Source of the DNA: Pseudomonadota bacterium
GTDB lineage: Bacteria; Desulfobacterota; DSM-4660; Desulfatiglandales; B25-G16
DNA: 5,398 nt
Direction: 5' to 3'
NCBI GenBank assembly: GCA_015223015.1
Contig: JADFWK010000044.1
Location: 1-5,398, forward strand
Shown here piece after piece: positions 1-5,122 of the stretch. Position numbers and translations under genes: made by a program. The notes under the pieces were generated by a model. It saw only the letters and a list, made by a program, of their open reading frames with translations. It had not been told where the DNA came from and did no database searches. How positions within the stretch are numbered: the first letter of the stretch is position 1; every line of letters begins with the position of its first letter.

Positions 1-2080
1 ATTCATTTCGCCTGATTTTACATCCAATCCCTTTAAGGTTCGGCGTTCCAAATTCCTTTCCCAGTTTCGTGGTAGAGGTGAGGATGTTGAAATTGGACTT
101 TTTCCATTCATACTGCTCTTCCGGCCTTCCCTCCGGGAACCACCATCCATGTGAGGCATTTATCACCCTTTTATCGATAATATCGGTAAGATGGGCAATC
201 TGGGTTATAGTGCCGAACTTTGTTTCAATAATAACCGCATCCCCGTCTCCAATTCCGCATTTTGCGGCAGTTTCAGGATGGATTTCAACCTTTGGGTCTG
301 GTCTTTTTTCTCTCAGCTTTTTAATCCACCGGTAGGATGAATGGAGGTAATACTGGCTTTTGGAGCTGGTTAATACCAAGGGATAATCTGAATCATCCTC
401 CTCTGGAAGGCCCTGAAATTGAGGCAATGGAGAGAGGCTGAATTTTTCGGCCTGACTCAGTTTGAGTTCTACCTTACCGGTGGGAGTGCGAAAACCCTTT
501 TCTTCATAAAACCTGAATTTTTCAGGACCTCTCAAATAACCCTTGTCCACGAACTGGCTGTAGGTGAGGCCACTTGGACCAACAACATCTTCCAAAAACT
601 GGGTGTAGTCATCATGCCAATATTCTTTGGGAGAGATGAGCTTACCCAGTTCGTTCAATATTTTTATGTCGGGCCAGCATTCTTCCGGGGGGTCAATCAC
701 TTTGGGCCGGGCCAGGATAAAGCCGTGGCCGAGTCCATAGTGCCCAATATCGTCAATCTCAAATTGGCTTGCAGCGGGGAGGACAATATCGGCGATAGCG
801 GCCGTCGGGGTCATAAACACATCAGCGACTGCTATGAAATCCAGGTTCATGAATGCATCATATGTTTGGAGGCTGTCTGCATAAGATAACAGTGGATTTG
901 CGCACATGGAGTAGAATCCCTTTACCGGATATGGCGTCCCCTGAAGAATCGCCTTTCTAAAGAAGGCTGGTGCAATGGTCATCAACCGGGGTATAACCCC
1001 ATGATAGGCGCTGATCATTTCCTTTCGCTTGTCCGGAATGAGATCGGCCCGGACAAATGGCCCTAAGCCCATGATCTCCGGGTCTTTGGCGTGCACATTG
1101 CCACCAGGGACATCCAGATTACCACAAATAGCCATCAAACAGATCAGTGCCCGTGTTATGTCAAAGGTATGGATGTTGTGTTCAATGGGGTTTCCCCACT
1201 GAATGACAGCCGGCTTTGACTGCGCATACAGTCTCGCTGTTTCTCGAATCAGATCAGGAGGTACCCAGGTTATCTCCGAGACTTCTTCCGGGGTATATTT
1301 CTTGACTTGATCTGCAAGATCATCAAAACCATAGGTCCAGTTTTCAACAAAATCTCTATCGTATAAGGATTCCTGGATGATGACATGCAGAAGGCCCAGC
1401 GCAAGGGCGTGATCAGACCCGGGTCTTAACTGCAGCCATCTCTTGGATTTTTTGACTAAATCTATGTTTCTTGGGTCAATAACTATCAGATCGGTTCCGT
1501 TTTTTATCTGTTTCAGGAGCATGCTGCATATCTCCCCCTCCTCGTTGGTAGAGGTGATATTGCTTGCCCATAAAAGGATGAGCCTGCTTGGATGATGCAA
1601 GTCCGCCACCGGATAAAAGCCGCAGGTATGGACACCGGTTATCTCCCGCGGGGCATGGCAAACGTCCTGGGATCCAACAACGTTGGGAGATCCAAAAATA
1701 TTTGCCAGACGGATCAAAACAAAATGTTCCAACCCTTTAGGCATCCCAGCACCAAAGGCAACTCCCTTTGCGCCGTATTTTTCTTTTATTTTTTTGAAAT
1801 TTTCAGCAATCTCGTTTAGAGCCTGTTTCCAGGAAATCCTCTCCCACTTTCCTTGGCCTCGTTTTCCCGCTCTTTTCAACGGATGTTTGAGGCGATCAGG
1901 ATGGGTGAGACGATCAGGTGATGCAATTCCCTTGGCACATATATAACCCTTGTTCAAAAAGCCATCCGGATCTCCTCTGACAGCAACAATCTTATTATGT
2001 TTAAGACCTACGAGCAGGGCGCATCCGCCATGGTCCATTCTTGCACAGTGTGTTTTTACCCACCTGATATCATCGTCCAT
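1..2080 (-). CDS. Molybdopterin-dependent oxidoreductase (DMSO reductase family, COG0243-like), 3'-truncated by window edge
   Basis: One frame stays open from ATG at 2080-2078 to the left edge, giving 693 residues with no stop. Seen: an N-terminal iron-sulfur motif (C12, D16, C20, C48), then the molybdopterin domain with V-C-H-A-P-R at 140-145. C141 is the likely Mo/W ligand, followed by H142 as in formate dehydrogenases. W-A-S-N at 171-174, a Gly/Pro-rich G-N-L-D-V-P-G-G at 320-327, A-D-I-V-L-P at 430-435 and a C-terminal dinucleotide-binding domain from about 565, with H-G-W-W-F-P-E at 644-650, all fit the family. The final residues resemble usual family C-termini, so the stop is probably only a few codons outside. 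No Tat signal is visible, so I infer a cytoplasmic enzyme. Start choice: AAAGGGGA lies about 7 bases upstream of the ATG. Substrate is unknown; formate dehydrogenase-like, acetylene hydratase-like or another reductase are all possible. No electron-transfer subunit is visible; one could lie beyond the window. Confidence 0.93.
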   Translation of the reverse strand, partial: MDDDIRWVKTHCARMDHGGCALLVGLKHNKIVAVRGDPDGFLNKGYICAKGIASPDRLTHPDRLKHPLKRAGKRGQGKWERISWKQALNEIAENFKKIKEKYGAKGVAFGAGMPKGLEHFVLIRLANIFGSPNVVGSQDVCHAPREITGVHTCGFYPVADLHHPSRLILLWASNITSTNEEGEICSMLLKQIKNGTDLIVIDPRNIDLVKKSKRWLQLRPGSDHALALGLLHVIIQESLYDRDFVENWTYGFDDLADQVKKYTPEEVSEITWVPPDLIRETARLYAQSKPAVIQWGNPIEHNIHTFDITRALICLMAICGNLDVPGGNVHAKDPEIMGLGPFVRADLIPDKRKEMISAYHGVIPRLMTIAPAFFRKAILQGTPYPVKGFYSMCANPLLSYADSLQTYDAFMNLDFIAVADVFMTPTAAIADIVLPAASQFEIDDIGHYGLGHGFILARPKVIDPPEECWPDIKILNELGKLISPKEYWHDDYTQFLEDVVGPSGLTYSQFVDKGYLRGPEKFRFYEEKGFRTPTGKVELKLSQAEKFSLSPLPQFQGLPEEDDSDYPLVLTSSKSQYYLHSSYRWIKKLREKRPDPKVEIHPETAAKCGIGDGDAVIIETKFGTITQIAHLTDIIDKRVINASHGWWFPEGRPEEQYEWKKSNFNILTSTTKLGKEFGTPNLKGIGCKIRRNE

Positions 2081-2378
2081 CTATAATCCCCTTTCTCTTT
2101 GACTACTGAGAGCATCAAATAGTCTGCAATATCGGGAGGGGCATGAGGTCTTTTCTGTTGTGACCATCCTAGACCCTTCTCAGTTATGTCCAATGCAAAC
2201 AAGAAAATACTCTGCTTAGTAGATAAGGTTGTTCATTAGAGTAATTCTTAAAAAAAGCTCAGTAAGACTGTTGTCTTGCAATGCTAACTCAATGAGGTGT
2301 GAACCTACTTGCGAGGGATTGTGCAAAATTCTACTGTGGAGTTGGTTTTTATACAAGGCTAATGTGTATTGAGGGGGG
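2081..2378. other. Intergenic region between aminotransferase and oxidoreductase genes, no gene found
   Basis: This 298-bp gap separates two minus-strand genes. I find no credible open frame and no convincing sigma-70 or sigma-54 promoter, although a promoter for the oxidoreductase gene would be expected here. Next to that gene are its Shine-Dalgarno (plus-strand CCCCTTT near 2088-2094) and, just upstream, a small imperfect hairpin with arms at 2101-2105 and 2120-2124. A run of seven A at about 2250-2256 reads as T on the minus strand. Confidence 0.6.
2249..2276 (-). terminator. Weak possible terminator after the aminotransferase gene
   Basis: On the minus strand, CAGT-CTT-ACTG forms a 4-bp stem with a 3-base loop, followed by GAGC and then seven T. 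The stem is short, and a competing AGAC/GTCT pairing overlaps it. It lies about 100 bases past the aminotransferase stop. This is only a candidate; the T-run could be chance in AT-rich DNA. Confidence 0.2.
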
Positions 2379-3542
2379 TCAAGAAATCTTCTTTATGAAC
2401 CGCTGGATACGTTGTAGGGCTTCCTTCAGAATATCCTGATTAACCGTAAATGCTATACGCAAACAGCCTTTTCCAGCAGGCCCAAAGGCCTCTCCAGGAA
2501 TCACCACGACCTGTTCCTCCTTCAACAAATCCAGAGCAAACTGACGGCTGTCCTGCGTAATTTGACTGATATCCGGGAAGATATAGAAAGTTCCTCCAGG
2601 CTTGTGGACCCTCACATCGGGAAGCTCTTTCAGTGCTTCATAGGTCTGGTCGCGACGCACGCGAAATTCCTCGACCATGCCATCGATGACTTCTGCATCG
2701 AGTTGCAGGGCTGCTAGGCCAGCACGTTGGGAAACCGACGGGGCACAAGATGTAGTGGAGCTTACCACTTTGATCATGGGAGTAATCAGCCATTCAGGTC
2801 CAAAAGCGTATCCTATGCGCCAACCGGTCATGGCAAAGGATTTGGAAAAGGAATGAACTACAACCGTCCGCTCCTTCATGCCCGGACGGGTCCGGATAGA
2901 CTCATGAGTCCGCCCGTCAAAAAGAAGTCTTTCGTAAACCTCGTCGCTCAACACTAATAGATCCCGTTCCAGTACGACACGGGCAAGGTTATCCAGGATC
3001 TCGCCGGGAATAACGGCGCCTGTTGGGTTGTTTGGCGAATTCAAGAGCAAGGCTTTGCTCTGTGGGGTGATTGCCGCTTCCAGAGCCTCTGGTGTTGGCA
3101 CAAAACCGTTTTCAAAGCGGGTCTGAACAGGGACAGCTTTTCCTCCCACCCATTCAATATGGTGTCGATATGGTGGAAAATAAGGCTCCGGTATAAGGAC
3201 TTCTTCGCCAGGGTTGAGCACCGTGCGGAAAAATGATGTCAGGCCCCCAACCCCTCCGGTAGTTACGACAATCTGACCGGTGGAAAAACCCTCACCAAGA
3301 CGCTCATGCAGATACATCTGAATTGCCTTGAGTAATTCCGGATCACCCTGGGATTGAGTGTAGTGGGTTGCGCCTTGGAGTGCATCTTGAAGAGCCTGAT
3401 TGGATATCTGTTCGGGAGTGTTAAAGTCCGGTTCGCCGATGCCTAGGGAAATGTAACTCTCATACTCGGCAGCGCGTTGCCACATTTCTCGAATACCGGA
3501 AAGGGGGATTTGACTAACAGCAGTTGCAATCTTCGACTCCAT
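2379..3542 (-). CDS. Class I/II PLP-dependent aminotransferase
   Basis: A 387-residue protein of normal family length (fold type I). It should transfer an amino group between an amino acid and a 2-oxo acid in the cytoplasm using pyridoxal phosphate. Seen: G-I-G-E-P-D-F at 34-40 in the substrate-binding N-terminus; T-G-G-V-G-G at 95-100, the cofactor-phosphate loop; S-P-N-N-P-T-G at 169-175 with N172 contacting the ring; S-D-E-V-Y at 199-203 with D200 pairing to the pyridine nitrogen; S-F-S-K at 231-234 with K234 as the Schiff-base lysine; R242 in G-W-R-I-G-Y for phosphate; and R362 in L-R-I-A-F as the likely substrate-carboxylate arginine. All key residues are present. The exact amino acid (aspartate, alanine, aromatic or other) cannot be told from sequence alone. 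The ATG at 3542 is the first possible start after an in-frame TGA 12 codons upstream. It has no recognisable Shine-Dalgarno and directly follows a palindrome, an unusual start region. Confidence 0.95.
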   Translation of the reverse strand: MESKIATAVSQIPLSGIREMWQRAAEYESYISLGIGEPDFNTPEQISNQALQDALQGATHYTQSQGDPELLKAIQMYLHERLGEGFSTGQIVVTTGGVGGLTSFFRTVLNPGEEVLIPEPYFPPYRHHIEWVGGKAVPVQTRFENGFVPTPEALEAAITPQSKALLLNSPNNPTGAVIPGEILDNLARVVLERDLLVLSDEVYERLLFDGRTHESIRTRPGMKERTVVVHSFSKSFAMTGWRIGYAFGPEWLITPMIKVVSSTTSCAPSVSQRAGLAALQLDAEVIDGMVEEFRVRRDQTYEALKELPDVRVHKPGGTFYIFPDISQITQDSRQFALDLLKEEQVVVIPGEAFGPAGKGCLRIAFTVNQDILKEALQRIQRFIKKIS

Positions 3543-3543
3543 A

Positions 3544-3559
3544 ATACATGCACATGTAT
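3544..3559. promoter_or_regulatory. Perfect 16-bp palindrome at the aminotransferase start, possible operator
   Basis: ATACATG-CA-CATGTAT: two 7-base arms in perfect inverted repeat with a 2-base spacer. It ends two bases before the aminotransferase start codon (3542-3540), where a Shine-Dalgarno would normally be. A 2-base loop is too tight for a good RNA hairpin, so a dimeric protein-binding site is the likelier role. That role is inferred; I do not recognise the motif as belonging to a specific regulator. Confidence 0.45.
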
Positions 3560-3582
3560 CAGAACTTTCTGAATCGTGTCAA
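3553..3582 (-). promoter_or_regulatory. Possible promoter for the aminotransferase gene
   Basis: On the minus strand there is an exact TTGACA -35 box (3582-3577). The -10 is weak: TACATG after an 18-base spacer, or GATACA after 16 bases, each matching three of six consensus positions. The -10 would lie inside the 16-bp palindrome. Transcription would start near 3546, giving an almost leaderless mRNA and accounting for the missing Shine-Dalgarno. A strong -35 with a poor -10 suits an activated or repressed promoter, but this is inference. Confidence 0.35.
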
Positions 3583-3597
3583 CATAAAAAAAGGCAA

Positions 3598-3647
3598 CCC
3601 TGAACGCTGAACCCACAATCCCGATTTCATCGGGAAACCCTGAACCC
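3598..3647. repeat. Degenerate CCCTGAAC intergenic repeats around a small hairpin
   Basis: CCCTGAAC occurs at 3598-3605 and 3638-3645, and TGAACCC at 3608-3614 and 3641-3647. Between them TCCCGAT (3619-3625) and ATCGGGA (3629-3635) form a perfect 7-bp stem with a 3-base loop. No T-run follows on either strand, so this is not a standard terminator. It resembles the short repeat clutter found between genes in many Desulfobacterota genomes; that comparison is from memory. Confidence 0.6.
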
Positions 3648-3669
3648 GTAAACGGTTACGATTAGTTCT

Positions 3670-3710
3670 ATTGGTTCAGCAAATCAAGCAATTGGACGAA
3701 TTGAACCAAT
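3670..3710. repeat. 9-bp inverted repeat downstream of the lytic transglycosylase gene
   Basis: ATTGGTTCA (3670-3678) and TGAACCAAT (3702-3710) are exact inverted copies around 23 bases. It begins 17 bases past the transglycosylase stop. Transcribed from the minus strand it could form a stem-loop protecting or ending that mRNA, but the following bases are not T-rich and the loop is long. It is more likely part of the same intergenic repeat family as the neighbouring TGAAC units. Confidence 0.5.
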
Positions 3711-3727
3711 GAAACACTGTTCTTTTT

Positions 3728-4324
3728 CTATTCCATCATAACGTTGATCTTGTCAACATATCCTAGTGTTTCTCGATGGCGCCAGCCACGAACATTTGGT
3801 GCCACTGATTTTATGTTATGCCAGAGATTCTCATTGAGCCCGCTTTTTTTGCATACATTCTGGGCCTTTACAATATTTCTAAAACCGGCATTATAGCTGG
3901 CAAAGGTAAAACTCATCTTATCCTCAAAGGGCCTTTCGGCCTTCCATTTTCGATACAGTTGGTTATCGTAGTAAATGCCTGCAGCTATGTTCCAGCGTGG
4001 TTGATTGATATCAACAAAGGAGGGATTCTTCTTTTTGATTTCATGGAAGGTTTTTGGCATCAGCTGCATAATTCCTTTGGCGTTAACCCAACTCTTAGCA
4101 TCTTCCTTTAGATTTGATTCGGCTATGGCCTGGGCTTTGAACCATTTCCAATCAAATCCGGCGCCAAAATATCTTTTGGCATATTTCCTAAAATAACCGT
4201 CATATTTGGTTGCCCACTTGTTTGAGGTTACTTTAGGGAAATCCTCAGCATTCGCACAGGGTGTCATAAAAAAGATCACTAAAGCAATCATTAAAGCCTG
4301 TAGCATATGGTATCGCATTTCCAT
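3728..4324 (-). CDS. Small secreted lytic transglycosylase (SLT domain)
   Basis: A 198-residue protein that should cleave the MurNAc-GlcNAc bond of peptidoglycan in the periplasm, forming 1,6-anhydro ends. Seen: an N-terminal signal peptide with a hydrophobic core at about 8-20 and a likely cleavage site after A-N-A at 24-26. C23 lacks a proper lipobox, so it is probably not a lipoprotein. The SLT domain spans about 45-195: catalytic E69 in A-I-A-E-S-N, G-I-M-Q-L-M-P at 84-90, A-S-Y-N-A-G at 142-147, and a closing E-T-x-x-Y-V-x-K-I at 185-193. These match the Slt70/MltC/MltF catalytic-domain type. It is short, with no extra binding domain. The ATG at 4324 has only AAGGG 14 bases upstream, which is far; M3 or M7 could be the real start without changing the mature protein. 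It is divergent from the cold-shock gene. Confidence 0.93.
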   Translation of the reverse strand: MEMRYHMLQALMIALVIFFMTPCANAEDFPKVTSNKWATKYDGYFRKYAKRYFGAGFDWKWFKAQAIAESNLKEDAKSWVNAKGIMQLMPKTFHEIKKKNPSFVDINQPRWNIAAGIYYDNQLYRKWKAERPFEDKMSFTFASYNAGFRNIVKAQNVCKKSGLNENLWHNIKSVAPNVRGWRHRETLGYVDKINVMME

Positions 4325-4349
4325 CTATATCTTGGTATCCCTTTCAAAT

Positions 4350-4355
4350 TTTATA
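4350..4355 (-). promoter_or_regulatory. Possible -10 box for the lytic transglycosylase gene
   Basis: On the minus strand TATAAA sits about 26 bases before the transglycosylase start. No good -35 lies at the standard spacing. The place where one would be falls inside the GTGTCTAAAGTG direct repeats, so those repeats may serve as an activator or repressor site. Weak evidence. Confidence 0.3.
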
Positions 4356-4358
4356 TGA

Positions 4359-4400
4359 AAGTGTCTAAAGTGAACTTAAGTGTCTAAAGTGCCTAAAATT
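4359..4400. repeat. Direct repeat of AAGTGTCTAAAGTG, two exact copies plus a degenerate third
   Basis: The 14-mer AAGTGTCTAAAGTG occurs at 4359-4372 and exactly again at 4378-4391, a 19-base period. A decayed copy (AAGTGCCTAAAAT) follows at 4387-4399. The repeats lie just upstream of the transglycosylase gene and could be binding sites or a slipped intergenic microrepeat. Confidence 0.75.
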
Positions 4401-4419
4401 AATTCCTTTACTACTCAAC

Positions 4420-4499
4420 CATTTGGCCACTCAACTACTTTCATCCTTCGTTTTGGCCCAAAGGCCATGCGTGTTCGTTAAAGAGTGTAAGGCCAAATG
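4420..4499. repeat. Nested TTGGCC inverted repeats in the divergent intergenic region
   Basis: CATTTGGCC (4420-4428) is an exact inverted copy of GGCCAAATG (4491-4499). Inside lies a second small hairpin, TGGCC-CAAA-GGCCA (4454-4467). A further TTGGCCAA palindrome occurs at 4578-4585, overlapping the -35 of the plus-strand promoter. The recurring TTGGCC core suggests either operator sites for the divergent genes or a folded spacer. I find no gene between 4400 and 4577. Confidence 0.5.
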
Positions 4500-4577
4500 T
4501 TTTAATAAGATTTTCTGTCAGTACATCTACCATTGAAAAGAGATTGAAGCAACTCTCTATTTTTCTCATAAGTGATT

Positions 4578-4606
4578 TTGGCCAAGTAAACTTTTAGTGA
4601 TATAAG
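4578..4606 (+). promoter_or_regulatory. Sigma-70-type promoter upstream of the cold-shock gene
   Basis: TTGGCC (4578-4583, four of six -35 positions), a 17-base spacer, then TATAAG (4601-4606, five of six -10 positions). Transcription would start near 4613, about 258 bases before the cold-shock start codon. This is the best plus-strand promoter I can find between 4500 and 4870. The -35 lies inside a TTGGCCAA palindrome. Confidence 0.55.
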
Positions 4607-4772
4607 AAGAGGGGATTTAATGGCAGATAGGTTTTTGTTTTTTGGTTTGTCGGTCAATTTTGTGGGGGTAAGAAAATGTTGAAAATTGAGAGAAAAAGGT
4701 ATATTAAAACAATTGTAGATTGAACAACTTTGGATTGACCGTTTTGGGAAACACGAATCATCAAGACCCTTA

Positions 4773-4816
4773 AGGACTATTAAAGCTCTGGTAGAGAGGT
4801 TAATAGTCTTTTTTTT
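4773..4816 (+). terminator. Intrinsic terminator inside the cold-shock leader
   Basis: GACTATTAA (4775-4783) pairs exactly with TTAATAGTC (4800-4808). A bulged G allows AA/TT to extend the stem. Inside, CTCT (4786-4789) pairs with AGAG (4793-4796) across a GGT loop. Eight T follow at 4809-4816. It reads on the plus strand, where no gene precedes it: the nearest upstream gene is on the opposite strand. It lies 54 bases before the cold-shock start codon. Confidence 0.8.
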
Positions 4817-4856
4817 GCCAAAGCGTTCATCCTAACGGTTTGGAAAATTTTAGAGA

Positions 4857-4864
4857 AGGAGGGG
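4857..4864 (+). promoter_or_regulatory. Strong ribosome-binding site of the cold-shock gene
   Basis: AAGGAGGGG spans about 4857-4864, with 6 to 8 bases to the ATG at 4871. This near-ideal Shine-Dalgarno fixes the start. The loop of the hairpin just upstream (CATCCT, 4828-4833) contains TCCT, complementary to AGGA here, so weak loop-to-RBS pairing is possible. Confidence 0.8.
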
Positions 4865-4870
4865 AGCGCT

Positions 4871-5071
4871 ATGGCAGAAGGAACCGTAAAATGGTTCAGC
4901 GAAAAAAAGGGCTATGGTTTTATCGACCAGGATGAAGGTGACGATCTTTTCGTCCACTATACTAACATAAAGGGATTCGGATTCAGGAGCCTGTATGAAG
5001 GCCAGAGAGTACGATTTGAGATTGAGACAAGCCCGAAAGGGGACAAAGCCAAGGATGTAGAGATACTATAA
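4871..5071 (+). CDS. Cold-shock-domain protein (CspA family)
   Basis: A 66-residue single-domain OB-fold protein of normal family length. It should bind single-stranded RNA or DNA in the cytoplasm and melt mRNA secondary structure. Seen: G-T-V-K-W-F at 4-9; RNP1 K-G-Y-G-F-I at 13-18; RNP2 D-L-F-V-H-Y at 25-30; G-Q-R-V-R-F-E at 44-50; and A-K-D-V at 60-63, the usual C-terminal strand. In RNP2 Tyr30 replaces the more usual Phe, a conservative aromatic change. It is monocistronic: long leader, strong Shine-Dalgarno and its own terminator 20 bases after the stop. Whether it is really cold-induced, rather than a constitutive or growth-phase paralogue, cannot be told from the protein. I give no gene symbol because paralogues are not distinguishable. 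Confidence 0.97.
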   Translation: MAEGTVKWFSEKKGYGFIDQDEGDDLFVHYTNIKGFGFRSLYEGQRVRFEIETSPKGDKAKDVEIL

Positions 5072-5088
5072 CAAAATAAGCTTTCAAC

Positions 5089-5122
5089 AAGGCGGCACCT
5101 GGAAACAGTGCCGCCTTTTTTT
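5089..5122 (+). terminator. Intrinsic terminator of the cold-shock gene
   Basis: GGCGGCAC (5091-5098) pairs exactly with GTGCCGCC (5108-5115), extendable by AA/TT to 10 bp. The loop CTGGAAACA can also form CTG-GAAA-CAG with a GAAA tetraloop if one C is bulged. Seven T follow at 5116-5122. It starts about 20 bases past the stop codon. Confidence 0.95.

Larger units (their letters stand above)
4613..4870 (+). promoter_or_regulatory. Long structured 5' leader of the cold-shock gene (putative)
   Basis: From the predicted transcription start to the start codon there are about 258 bases. In order: a possible 20-codon open frame (4620-4682); a helix pairing CGGTCAAT (4651-4658) with ATTGACCG (4734-4741), extendable by two G-U pairs; an intrinsic terminator (4773-4816); a hairpin CCAAAGCGTT/AACGGTTTGG (4818-4827 with 4834-4843, one mismatch, loop CATCCT); then AGGAGGGG before ATG. 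Long structured leaders are known for cold-shock mRNAs such as E. coli cspA, but I see no cold-box match and no known riboswitch class. Upstream transcripts could equally end as a separate small RNA. Confidence 0.4.

Noticed and set aside
419..889. Plus-strand open frame of 156 codons
   Set aside because: It lies antisense inside the oxidoreductase gene, whose 693-residue frame carries clear family motifs across this stretch. The plus-strand translation shows no recognisable domain.
1476..1946. Several short open frames on both strands, 61 to 87 codons
   Set aside because: All are shadows of the oxidoreductase frame in other phases; their residues make no recognisable protein.
2727..2957. 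Plus-strand open frame of 76 codons
   Set aside because: Antisense to the aminotransferase segment that carries the Schiff-base lysine motif, with no support of its own.
3585..3592. Run of A (T on the minus strand) as a terminator after the transglycosylase
   Set aside because: No stable hairpin immediately precedes it on the minus strand; the nearest stem (3619-3635) is too far away.
3818..4196. Two plus-strand open frames of 97 and 63 codons
   Set aside because: Antisense to the lytic transglycosylase catalytic domain. Hydrophobic stretches in them arise from the complementary codons.
4256..4264. Lipoprotein attachment at Cys23 of the lytic transglycosylase
   Set aside because: The residues before the Cys (F-M-T-P) do not fit a lipobox, while A-N-A just after it is a good signal peptidase I site.
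4613..4816. 6S RNA candidate, suggested by the length of about 200 nt
   Set aside because: The 5' and 3' ends do not pair into a closing stem and no central bubble between long helices is visible. The only strong 3' structure is the terminator hairpin itself.
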